Shown in pieces: positions 54,539-64,000 of a stretch of DNA of 64,000 bases. The stretch comes from Gadus chalcogrammus (Eukaryota; Chordata; Actinopteri; Gadiformes; Gadidae), in NCBI RefSeq assembly GCF_026213295.1, contig NC_079417.1, positions 3,510,553-3,574,552 of the forward strand, read 5' to 3'. The notes under the pieces are model-generated. The model saw nothing but the letters and a program-made list of their open reading frames with translations. It did no database searches and had not been told where the DNA came from. Position 1 is the first letter of the stretch. Each line of letters begins with the position of its first letter. Made by a program: the position numbers and the translations under genes.

Positions 54539-56273
54539 CCTCGAGGAGTACTGCAGGGGGGGAACGGATGGGGGTTGGGGCAACGGTTGGGGGTTAGGGC
54601 AACGGTTGGGGGTTGGGGTTACGACTCGCATGTGGGAGTATTGTAAGAGTATGTATGGCCAACATTGAACATAAATGAACGGAACAAGTCATCGATAACA
54701 CGGCAGAGTGCCTTTTTTTAAATCTTCTTTTAGTTAAATGTTATTTTTTTTATGATAAAAAACGTATTGAGTCAGATATTTCCTCGAACAATGACGAGAA
54801 CATCATTAAAGGCTGTCACGTTGTAGAGATAAGGAGACACATGGATGCTGATACTTACAAGAAGGATTCGTCAATGCTGGTGCAGCATTAGGAGAGTTGT
54901 CAAACCTGCCTCTGCCAAAGGAGAAATGCATAACATTGTTCAAGCTTGAAGAATAAATGTGTCAACATTTGTAAAAGTAACCATGTTGATGTAGCAAAAT
55001 GAAGGCTACAAGTTAACGGTGCAAACCTTTGTTTGTAGGTCGATCAATTCATGTCATGCAAAACAAACAAGAGATATAGATACATCTTTATAGATGTAAA
55101 ACGTTAGATATAAATTCTTGTTTCGTTGACGACAATGCAAATAAGCGTGCAGGTTTTTTGTATTATATCATTTTTTGGACTGGTCTAGCCAACGGAGCTA
55201 ACCAATAGCATACCTGCTACCCAGTTGTGTTTCCCATCGATAGCATCGAAACGCTAGCTTTTATTTGCCGAATTAATTATACTTTTGAAGGATGTAATGA
55301 TACCTGACATCTAGTCCAAGGCCATTAATGAAGGCATAAGGTTCGCCACAAACGCAGAGTCGAGGTAAAATGGAGGTTTCTCGTGACTGGCAGAGATAAA
55401 TGATAACAATACGAGCTGTTGTTGTGATAGCGAGGCTAGCCGTCACTTGAACAGAGTCAACTGCTCCAGCAAATAGACGGAGTTTGACAGCGTAGCTTAG
55501 CTAGGGTATACCTAGCCTGAGAGCGGATCCTGATTTGTAGCGTTATCCCGGTGTGCAGCAAAGGACATTTCCGGTCTCTTAGTTTCTATAAAGTGTTTAC
55601 GGAAGGAATTAGTCCCAAGAGAGAGAGAAGTATAAGAACATGACAAGAACTACAAGAACATCAAGAATAAATGTGGAGCTTTCACGACAAATTAGTCACA
55701 TCCATATCCAAAACATGCAACGAAAACGGATGTCCCTCATTCCAGCCGCTAAGCCCACGCAACTGAAAGTCCCGCCCTCTCTCGCCAATAACGCTCATTC
55801 GGAGCATCCCGTTCCAGGAGTTCCGTCATGAGAGCGAACGCCTGGAACGAGGTTAGGCGATACCACAGCAACAACGACCTAGTTTGATTACATTTTTATT
55901 TACAATCCAACCCATACAGCTCATGTCTTCTTACCGTGGCGTTAGAGTCTCTCTCCGGGTTAAGATTAAATACGCGATTCGAGCAAGAGAAGTTTCTTCT
56001 ATGCTAATTAACCTGCGATTCAAACGCTGACGGACTTTGTTTTCCTTTGATAAAAAAGACACCAACCGAGACGAAGGAAAAGGACGCAGTGGCGTAACCG
56101 GTGACGCAGTGACGTAGGCTGACGCTATAACCGGTTTGCATTATATGTCTGGTAGTGCGGAAATCACACGCTCTTCCGTTCCGTCGTAAGCTAGAGGACA
56201 CTGGTGTCATACAGAGCAGAGCGGCCTTATTTCTTTTTAATCGAAACACACAAAAACAACTCGGCACTACACC
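54539..56273. other. Divergent upstream region shared by rnf146 and mdh2
   Basis: Immediately upstream of rnf146 a G-rich 21-22-bp unit (GGTTGGGGGTTAGGGCAAC) is repeated about three times (54565-54622) in its intron. A minus-strand donor (gtaagt, exon end at plus 54859) suggests a 5' non-coding rnf146 exon near 54860-54910. Towards mdh2, GTGACGCAGTGACGTAGGCTGACG (three TGACG-type half sites, about 56101-56124) lies 150-170 bp before its ATG. No TATA box is evident. The two genes are head to head. Confidence 0.45.
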
Positions 56274-57287
56274 ATGTTTTCCCGAGCCGTGAGACCGACC
56301 ATCAGCCTGGCCAGAGGCTTGAGCACCAGCAGCGTGAACAACGCCAAGGTTGCCGTACTGGGGGCTTCAGGAGGCATAGGCCAGCCGCTCTCTCTGCTAC
56401 TGAAGAACAGTCCTCTGGTGAGCCAACTTTCTCTGTATGACATTGCCCACACTCCCGGCGTCGCCGCCGACCTCAGCCACATCGAGACCCGCGCCCAGGT
56501 CACCGGATACATGGGAGCCGATCAACTGGACGCCGCGCTCCAAGGTTGCGACGTTGTGGTCATTCCCGCAGGAGTCCCTAGGAAGCCAGGTATGACCCGT
56601 GATGATCTCTTCAACACCAACGCCACGATCGTTGCCACCTTGGCCGATGCCTGTGCCCGCAACTGCCCCGAGGCTATGATTTGCGTGATCGCCAACCCCG
56701 TCAACTCCACCATTCCCATTCTGTCCGAGATCATGAAGAAGCACGGCGTTTACAACCCCAACAGAGTGTTTGGCGTCACCACCTTGGACATTGTCCGCTC
56801 CAACGCCTTCGTGGCTGAGCTCAAAGGGCTTGACCCTGCCCGCGTCAATGTCCCCGTTATCGGAGGCCACGCCGGCAAGACCATCATCCCTCTCATCTCC
56901 CACTGCACCCCGAAGGTGGAGTTCCCGGCCGACCAGCTGGCGGCGCTCACCGCCCGCATTCAGGATGCCGGCACAGAGGTGGTTAAGGCCAAGGCTGGGG
57001 CCGGCTCAGCCACCCTCTCCATGGCGTACGCCGGGGCCCGCTTCGCCTTCTCCGTCCTGGACGCAATGAACGGCAAGGAGGGCGTGGTGGAGTGCGCCTA
57101 CGTCCGCTCCGAGGAGACAGACTGCAAGTACTTCTCCACCCCGCTGCTGTTGGGAAAGAGCGGCATCGAGAAGAACCTGGGCCTGGGCAAGCTGTCCGCC
57201 TTTGAGGAGAAGCTGGTGGCCGAGGCCCTGGGAGAGCTGAAGGGCTCAATCAAGAAGGGAGAGGACTTCGCTGCCAACTTCAAGTGA
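56274..57287 (+). CDS. mdh2: Mitochondrial malate dehydrogenase MDH2, intronless
   Basis: MDH2 interconverts malate and oxaloacetate with NAD in the mitochondrial matrix (TCA cycle, malate-aspartate shuttle). This copy is one uninterrupted frame of 337 residues against 338 in human. An Arg/Ser-rich mitochondrial targeting peptide (about residues 1-23) precedes [17 protein letters not shown] (NAD-binding glycine motif, residues 30-38). Substrate-loop arginines are in [23 protein letters not shown] is intact, and the catalytic pair is an Asp in TTLDIVRSN and His199 in [11 protein letters not shown]. It ends [12 protein letters not shown]. No stop, frameshift or missing active-site residue is seen. 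The start context is CACCATG, and AATAAA is at 57774-57779. Vertebrate MDH2 is normally split into about nine exons, so this is either a functional retrogene or an intron-less replacement. No 3' poly(A) remnant is visible. Confidence 0.95.
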   Translation: MFSRAVRPTISLARGLSTSSVNNAKVAVLGASGGIGQPLSLLLKNSPLVSQLSLYDIAHTPGVAADLSHIETRAQVTGYMGADQLDAALQGCDVVVIPAGVPRKPGMTRDDLFNTNATIVATLADACARNCPEAMICVIANPVNSTIPILSEIMKKHGVYNPNRVFGVTTLDIVRSNAFVAELKGLDPARVNVPVIGGHAGKTIIPLISHCTPKVEFPADQLAALTARIQDAGTEVVKAKAGAGSATLSMAYAGARFAFSVLDAMNGKEGVVECAYVRSEETDCKYFSTPLLLGKSGIEKNLGLGKLSAFEEKLVAEALGELKGSIKKGEDFAANFK

Positions 57288-58322
57288 TCGGGACATTGGG
57301 TGCGATAGTGGGGGCGAGGTCATACGGTGGGCTGACAACATCAACATCTGTTTGTTTATTTCAAATTGAAGCACAGAGCTTAAAGTGTTCCTCAAGATTA
57401 AAGTAGGCGGGGTAGGGAGAGTGGGGTCGGATGACGTCTGTAGTCTGTCAGGCGACGCCTGTCGTTCTTCAGGTGTCATCTGTAGTTGGTCTTGACCCTG
57501 AGTTTGTCCTCTATTCTTTAAATTTGCGATATCTTTCCCTCCCAGCTTAGTGTAGTGTAAACCAGTGCCCTGACTTGCTTGCTTCCATGCATAATGTGAT
57601 GTAAACACTGTAATATAACTGAGGTATATTTTGGTCTGTGTAAATATCAAAGTTGTATTTCATCATACAGGCAATAGTTGGTCATCTCTGCCAGGGTCCT
57701 CATTTGACCCCTTGAGCAAACACTTGTCATCGTGTCTGTTGACAATAATTGGATGTTTCCCACATCGATATCAAATAAAACTCTTGAAACCGTGACTTTC
57801 TTTTCTTTCATTACAAACTGGTAATCCATGCTTACTACGCTGTAAGTAAACATTAAAGAACTTGCATACTCTCAACTTCCCTACTCTTGGAAAAAAATAG
57901 TTACATAAGTCCTTAACCTGCTTAATGTAGAATTTCCTTAAGCTTTCCAGATTTGTCTAGAAAAGGATTACTCAAGGGGTTCAATTGCATTAGAGTTAAA
58001 TACGGTTTGCAGAACTATAAAAAGTATAACCTCTTCAATCTTCCCAGTATTGGAGATTACTGTTAAAACATTTGTTATACAGTACATATCGTGACGGAAA
58101 TAAGGATCAATATTAACCAATTACCTTTCAATGCAGTGATTGCTGATATTATAACTCAAAACCAAGAAGTGCAACATTTCAACCACTGCTTGAATTTGGA
58201 TTGACCCATCTTAATCAAATACTAGTAACTACCAACATGAAATCACACTGAAGGACATGAAATCAATTGATCCGTGGGATCATGAGCCATAGAAGAAACA
58301 CGTGTCGACAAACTCAATATAG
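57288..58322. other. mdh2 3' UTR and convergent intergenic spacer
   Basis: The mdh2 3' UTR probably ends just after AATAAA at 57774-57779. The remaining about 540 bp is AT-rich and ends at a minus-strand AATAAA (plus 58324-58329) belonging to a gene on the other strand. No repeat is recognised. Confidence 0.55.
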
Positions 58323-59165
58323 TTTTATTTGACGTACAGCGATTGCTTATGGTTTATGCGCAACATTTTTGGTTGAGCACAGATTCTGTTTACACCAATG
58401 AGCAGAAAAACAACAATAGAAAAACAAAGTGATATGTTACATTTTGCAAATATTTGGAGAGGAATAAAATAAATTTGACCAAGATGCAACGGAAGAAATG
58501 ATGTGACCAGATCTGAATATTTATTGTTTGCCCCTACGGTAAGAATTGGATATTTGTGAGTGGCAAGAAACATTCTGAAACAAAGAAACAAAAGGCAGAT
58601 CTAAAAACAAAGCAAAACCAACAAACGATTCTACATAAAGTCAAATAATCTACATAAGGAAAGATGCACAATATTGTACCTATGCCCCATTAAATAACCA
58701 TACCAACAAAAAGCTAATACAACCTCATTGTTCTCCCCCTATGCGACACGTCTGCCAGTCCTCACACAATGACCGATGCTGCCCCATGGCTCCTCTTTTT
58801 GGTTTGTCCCAACAACAGTCTTTAGTGTCTCTGATGCTTTCTGGCGGGATGGGGGGGGGGGGGGGGGGGGGGGGCTGCAGTTTTCACTCGCAAGTGTAAA
58901 AGGAGCGATGGATAGTTTTTTTTTAGGGGGGGGGGGGGGGGGGGGAGAAGAGTACAAAAAGTTACATATTAAGTATTTCTTTTTTATTTCTTTATCGGAA
59001 GTCCTTTGCGAACCAAGCCTTTTTAGCCGAACTCCGCCCGCTAAATATATAGTATATACATCAACAGTATATTCCAACCATACAGACATAGCAGCAGCAC
59101 CCCTGCATTGAGGGGTCCATGGGTTTTTCTCTTTAATAAAAGGGAGTTTGGTTTGAGAGGGGTCC
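58323..59165 (-). other. Probable 3' UTR of the R-spondin-like gene
   Basis: On the minus strand this follows the stop codon at 59166-59168 and contains long C/G homopolymer tracts (about 58850-58874 and 58926-58943). It ends near a minus-strand AATAAA (plus 58324-58329). This polyadenylation signal supports a minus-strand gene ending here. Confidence 0.4.
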
Positions 59166-59419
59166 TCAGACTGCTGTGAGAACGCCGTCCCCTGGTGACG
59201 ACAGGTCTGTCCCGTGACCCCTGCGGCGACGGTGCTCCGTCTTGTTCTGGGTCTCGGGTCCGTCGCGCTCCGGCTCCCGTTCCCGTTCCCGTTCCCGTTC
59301 CCGCTCCCGCTCCCGCTCCCGCTCCTTCTTCCGCTCCCGCCGACCCTCCTGGTTTTCCTTGTCTCTGCGGTTGTTCTGGTTTCGCCTATCGGCCCGGCAT
59401 TCCGGCTTTCTTCCAAGGC
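59166..59419 (-). CDS. Candidate 3'-terminal exon of an R-spondin gene (basic C-terminus), partial
   Basis: On the minus strand, after a good acceptor (ttctcttcgcag, AG at plus 59420-59421), a 254-nt open frame runs to a TGA. Two bases complete a split codon, then 83 residues follow. It begins LGRKPECRADRRNQNNRRDK, then NQEGRRERKKE, an (Arg-Glu)n run, a PERDGPETQNKTEHRRRR segment and the end DLSSPGDGVLTAV. R-spondins end in a basic Arg/Lys-rich exon after the TSP1 repeat (RSPO1 has GGQGRRENANRN, RSPO3 has GKKGRERKRKK). In human, RSPO3 lies next to RNF146 on the same strand, as here. Earlier exons would lie beyond 64000. RSPO1 and RSPO3 cannot be separated, and an unrelated Arg/Glu-rich protein is possible. 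Confidence 0.42.
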
Positions 59420-60108
59420 CTGCGAAGAGAAGGAAGGTCGTGTTCGTTTCTATGTCTGCCTGCCGTTCTATTATTCAGACAAAAACAGACTGTGTGTGGA
59501 AAGACGCCTACATGACCCTGATCTAGTTAGATTAATATAGAGTACACATCTAGACTTGATTGATGAAGTTAATGAATGATAATTATGAATGACATATAGG
59601 CCTATATATTTTTTTATGTATATACTGTATGTATTCTTTTTAAATATAAATACAGTATATATAATATAATTTGGCTCCAGTAGAATAACAAAATAAGGAA
59701 TATTTGAACGCAGCCAGACATAATGTAGGCGCTACACCTGCTCTTAGATGGGTCTATTTGAATGTCATTTTGATCGGTGAATGCATTTCTACATTCTGAC
59801 CACTAGGGGTCACTCTTCGCCCACAGATCGCATGTCCACCAAGCCGGTCAGCCCTTCAGCTGTTCTCTCCCCGTGATGCGCAGGCTCCGTCCAAAATAGA
59901 AAGCCTTTAAATAAACCCCACAACGTATCTGCTCTCTTGCAACACCATTTCATAAACAAAACAAAAGGGTTAAGGAATGCCGGAGATTTATCTGCCAAAG
60001 CTGAAGTTATTAATGATAATAACAAGATCTGCCCCCAGGGAGAGAGGAGACAGATCTTCCTGGTGTAACCAGGGGCCCTTCCTGTTGTTGCACTGCCGCT
60101 AATACTGT
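59420..60108. other. Intron or intergenic DNA
   Basis: This is AT-rich sequence with TATA-type low complexity near 59600-59670. No exon is recognised on either strand. If the R-spondin exon is real, this and everything to the window end is its last intron or further upstream DNA. Confidence 0.45.
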
Positions 60109-60119
60109 GTGTGTGTGTT

Positions 60120-60171
<52 letters not shown>

Positions 60172-60233
60172 GCACACATATGTGTATATCTGTGTCTATG
60201 TGTGTGTGTATCTGTGTGTGTGTGTGTGTGTGT

Positions 60234-60279
<46 letters not shown>

Positions 60280-60408
60280 ACATATGTGTATATCTCTGTC
60301 TGTGTGTGTGTGTGTGCGTGTGTGTGTATATGTGTCTGTATCTCTATGTCTCTATGTGTGTTTGTCTGTGTGTGCGTGTGTGTATACGTTGTCTATGTGT
60401 CTCTGTCT

Positions 60409-60475
<67 letters not shown>
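60109..60475. repeat. (TG)n compound microsatellite
   Basis: Three long TG blocks are separated by GCACACATATGTGTATATCT-type segments, which occur twice with slight change (about 60170 and 60278). This suggests duplication of a unit containing the array. Confidence 0.96.
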
Positions 60476-60476
<1 letters not shown>

Positions 60477-60735
60477 AGAGCGAGAGAGGACTAGTACGGC
60501 CCTGCTTGGCCCGAACAGGGATTTTGAAACTGCTGAAGTAGGCAGTAGGCACAGACAGAGGGAGAGGGGTAGGGAGATAAAGAGAGAAAGAGATAGACGA
60601 CCCCCCCCCCCCCCCCCACTTCTTTCTCTCCACTCTCTGTTCCATGCCTCCCCCCCCCCCCCCACTTCTGGTTCCCTGGTTGGACCAGTACGATGACCCA
60701 TACATTCCTGCAGAATCCAGAGTGGTTAATGCGCT

Positions 60736-60952
60736 GGGTCCACACTGGGTCCACACTGGGTCCACACTGGGTCCACACTGGGTCCACACTGGGTCCACAC
60801 TGGGTCCACGCTGGGTCCACACTGGGTCCACACTGGGTCCACACTGGGTTCACACTGGGTTCACACTGGGTCCACACTGGGTCCACACTGGGTCCACACT
60901 GGGTCCACACTGGGTCCACACTGGGTTCACACTGGGTCCACGCTGGGTTCAC
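60736..60952. repeat. 11-bp minisatellite (CTGGGTCCACA)n, about 19-20 copies
   Basis: This is a nearly perfect tandem array of an 11-bp unit with a few GGTTCACA and CCACGC variants. The unit is not a multiple of three, so all frames look open with an 11-residue period. No gene is implied. C runs and an A/G-rich stretch lie just upstream. Confidence 0.96.
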
Positions 60953-61097
60953 TATGCGCCGGGCCTTTAGCCAACACACTTTTATCAGCTCCCTGACACG
61001 AGCTGAAATGGACCCCTGGACTGAAAATAATAAATTATGAAATAAGAACTTATGAGACACTGAGACAGACACACATACACACCAACACGCACGCACG

Positions 61098-61128
<31 letters not shown>

Positions 61129-62568
61129 ACAAAGATTGCTAAATGTCTAGTCTTACAAATCAGTTGTCAGAAGAGCTCAAATCTGTCTAAACAGGGGGGT
61201 TCTTCTCTGCAAGCGTGTAATTGGGTATTAACAGCGAACACAAAGTTGGCCAGCAGTAGTAAACTGTTAAGAAGTGTCTGTAAAGGTTTCCGTCGACACA
61301 GTCGATTTACACTCAGAACGCCTCCTCTGAACGCTTCGTCGACTTGCGCGAATACATTTCTCTTTGGGAGAACATCTCTGTAACGAAACGGGAAACAAGG
61401 TGAAACTCCACCCAGTGAGTTTTCAGTTTTCCGGCCCAGTCTCTGGGTCGTCCCCCCCCAAAAAGTTCTGCTATATTTGAACATAAATGGACTGCTGGAT
61501 TCCAAATAACTAAATGTCCAAGCGTGTGGTATAGTTGAATATCATGAATGGATGGAAAAGTTTCTAAATGATAAAAGGGATTGACACATGGATGGATGGT
61601 GTATTCCAGTAGATTAACTCATTGAGTCTCTCTTGCACTTCTGTAAACACAGGAAGTCCCCCCCCCCCACCGCACCCCTCACATTGTCTGTTCTAGCCTG
61701 ACACCAGAACTATTTACAAGATCAATGGATTAGTCATACTGTATTTTCTGCTGCCTTTTCCTTTTTTCTGCCCTCTTCTGTTGTAGCTCCAAAAAGGGAA
61801 ACACAATCCCGGGCTGTTTGTGGGGGATTGACATTTGTTTATCTAAGCGTCTTGCATTTTGTAGGTCGGGAAGAAATTTCAGATGGACGCTGTAAACTGT
61901 GTGTTGACAAAGTGTCTCTGAACGAAAGCCAGTCATTGTTATCCACTGCAAAATGCGGCAGTTCGTAAGAAAACTACGGTAGTAAGAGATTAATACGGAT
62001 GACGTCATCAATTAATTTTGTTTAAATTTCAATGTTTGATGACTTCGCATTCAATAAATGATGTTCATATTCCAACGTGAAAACACCACTAGTGTGGGGA
62101 AGAGCAGAGAAGCATCAACGTCGGCACCTCCCACAAACTAAATCCTACTACGATCACGGATGCCAGGCTGATATCTGTGTCCACTTAAAAGCAACAAGCG
62201 GACATGTGAACCAAACCGCGAGAAGCAGCTCATTGGAAGCAGGTGATGTCACTCTCGCCGCCAGGGGGATCCCGTTGCTGCTATTTGACCCCCAAAGTGT
62301 TTGGCTCCGTTGCCCGCCGACTCCATAGGATTGGTTTCCATGCAAATGTTTACGATTGGCCCGCCGCGTACTGCTTTAAAACGTTCCATTGTTTCCCTTT
62401 CCCCTTTGCTTGTTTAGAGCCCTGCATGTGAACCGGGGGACGCTGGCCTCGATCGCCGTGCGAACCCCGCGCGACACGTGGGGAGACGGCTGTGTGATTA
62501 TCAGCAGGAGAAGGGCAAGATTAGGCCGGGAGGTGAGACCGGGTGTCTATGTGGTGAGTGTGTGCTAA

Positions 62569-62575
<7 letters not shown>
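60953..62575. other. Non-coding DNA
   Basis: A short CA array lies near 61096-61130 and a C run near 61659-61668. Nothing else is recognised, and no R-spondin cysteine-rich or thrombospondin-type exon is visible on the minus strand. Confidence 0.5.
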
Positions 62576-62599
<24 letters not shown>

Positions 62600-62767
62600 T
62601 TGTGTGGGCTCATGTGTCTCTGTTATGTACATTATGGATGTATGGATGGATGTGTGTACATATTTGTGTGTGTGGTCTGTCTCTGTGTGGAAGAAGAACA
62701 TATATATACACTTTCACACCCCCTCGGACAGTGTGTGTGTGTCAGTGGTTTGTCTATGGGGGTGCAC

Positions 62768-62819
<52 letters not shown>

Positions 62820-62994
62820 GACATTGTGTATGTGTGGTCTGTGTGTGGACTGTGTGTGTGTTTTCTGTGTGTGGACAGTGTTGGTGTGTGTCTGTGTGTG
62901 TGTGTGTGTGTGTGTGAACATGTCGATATCTGTATGTCTGTGTGTAGTCATTGTATGTTGGAATGTGTGCAATGTGTTTGGGTGTGTGATGGAT

Positions 62995-63035
<41 letters not shown>
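62576..63035. repeat. Interrupted (GT)n arrays
   Basis: GT blocks at about 62576-62605, 62770-62817, 62885-62917 and 62996-63031 are separated by TG-rich sequence (TGTGTGGTCTGTGTGTGGAC). Confidence 0.93.
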
Positions 63036-63155
63036 ATTAATTTAGGGGGCACACAATCTGGCCCAGGGAGGGAGATGAGAGGTGAGCATCAGGTCGATCC
63101 CGGGACAAATGAGCCCGTATCATCTTCAAAAGGCCGGACGGGGCGTGTGTGCGTG

Positions 63156-63369
<214 letters not shown>

Positions 63370-63739
63370 CGTTGCGTAAGGCAGGGGAAGAGAAGGAGGA
63401 CCAGAGGATGTATCTGTGTCGGGGGGGCCGGGGATTAGTGGGGGGGGGGGGGGTCCCTGAGGTCGGTCCAGTGAACCCGTAGCGTGTGCAGTACATAAAC
63501 AGTCAGGGGAAGACGCGCCGCAGCGGATCATTAGCTCCGTGGAGTCGGGGCAGCTGGGTAATCACACATGGAGAAGGGATGGGGGTGGGGGTGGGGGGGT
63601 GGGGGGGTGGGGGGGGGTGGGGGGTTAGAGTGAGGGGGGAGCCAGAGGACCCGTGGCGTGCGATGTTACACGCACAGCCGGGGTCGTTTTTCAGTTTCCT
63701 TCTTGACGTTCCACACACACACGGGCACACACACACACG

Positions 63740-63770
<31 letters not shown>

Positions 63771-64000
63771 ACACGCACGCACACGCACACGCGCACGCAG
63801 GGCTGGCTCCTCTAGCCGGGTTTAGGACCGGTCCGACCCGGCCAGGCGTTCCAGGGAACAGGGATTCATGTTGGCTTTGGTGTCGGCGTGCGCGCGTGTC
63901 AGGGTGAGTCAGCGGCTGGGTGGGTTGTGTTGTGTCTCAGTGGTCTGTCCGCGATCTGTCCTTCAACAAAAGAGCCGAGCACATTGTTCGAAACGTGCGT
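63370..64000. other. Window end: G-rich and CA/CG repeats
   Basis: G runs occur at about 63440-63453 and 63583-63622, and a CA/CGCA microsatellite lies at about 63713-63798. The last 200 bp are unique-looking and GC-richer. No exon is called. Confidence 0.5.

Noticed and set aside
53339..54646. 435-residue plus-strand open frame
   Set aside because: It is antisense to rnf146, whose RING and WWE domains on the minus strand are unmistakable.
58739..59416. 225-residue minus-strand frame beginning with a TTG codon
   Set aside because: It shares the acceptor of the R-spondin-like exon but is in a different frame and runs through C/G homopolymers. The frame ending at 59166 is the Arg/Lys-rich one with family-like composition.
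62077..62430. Open frames on both strands near 62.1-62.4 kb
   Set aside because: They are short, overlapping and without splice context or recognisable domains; they do not resemble R-spondin cysteine-rich exons.

Overview
This is a vertebrate nuclear genome window, almost certainly from a teleost fish. The genes are spliced with GT-AG introns, the coding exons are very GC-rich, and the proteins match vertebrate families along their length. Introns and intergenic DNA are crowded with dinucleotide, tetranucleotide and homopolymer C/G tracts and short tandem repeats. Such extreme simple-repeat density is known from cod-like fishes (Gadiformes); assigning the window to that order is inference only.

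Layout. (1) 470-17098, + strand: 18 exons of arid1a, the ARID subunit of the BAF (SWI/SNF) chromatin remodeller; the 5' end, including the start codon, lies before the window. (2) 19756-21656, +: complete three-exon pigv, the second mannosyltransferase of GPI-anchor synthesis. (3) 24600-29202, +: zdhhc18, a DHHC palmitoyltransferase, with a possible alternative last exon at 30294-30671. (4) 30.7-41.5 kb: no recognisable gene; long GT arrays, a duplicated dispersed repeat and a degraded SINE. (5) 41526-44452, +: two-exon tent5b, a non-canonical poly(A) polymerase. (6) 44.5-52 kb: repeat-dominated DNA with GT, GA and CA arrays, three minisatellites (15, 31 and about 60 bp units) and a tRNA-derived SINE. 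(7) 53342-54538, - strand: single coding exon of rnf146, a poly-ADP-ribose-dependent ubiquitin ligase. (8) 56274-57287, +: a full-length, uninterrupted, intronless mitochondrial malate dehydrogenase (mdh2). (9) 59166-59419, -: a candidate terminal exon of an R-spondin gene whose remainder would lie beyond the window. (10) 59.5-64 kb: GT arrays, an 11-bp minisatellite and a (GCGT)n array.

Arid1a-pigv-zdhhc18-(gap)-tent5b keeps the order of human 1p36.11. Rnf146 next to an R-spondin recalls human 6q22 (RSPO3-RNF146). The genes do not form one pathway; they are a conserved syntenic block. The most unusual items are the intronless mdh2 between rnf146 and the R-spondin-like exon, the R-spondin-like exon itself, a zdhhc18 exon junction without normal splice sites, a candidate long zdhhc18 C-terminus, and lineage-specific repeat expansions inside arid1a coding exons.

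This was read by eye: exon ends rest on GT/AG sites, reading phase and remembered family sequences. No alignment or database search was run.
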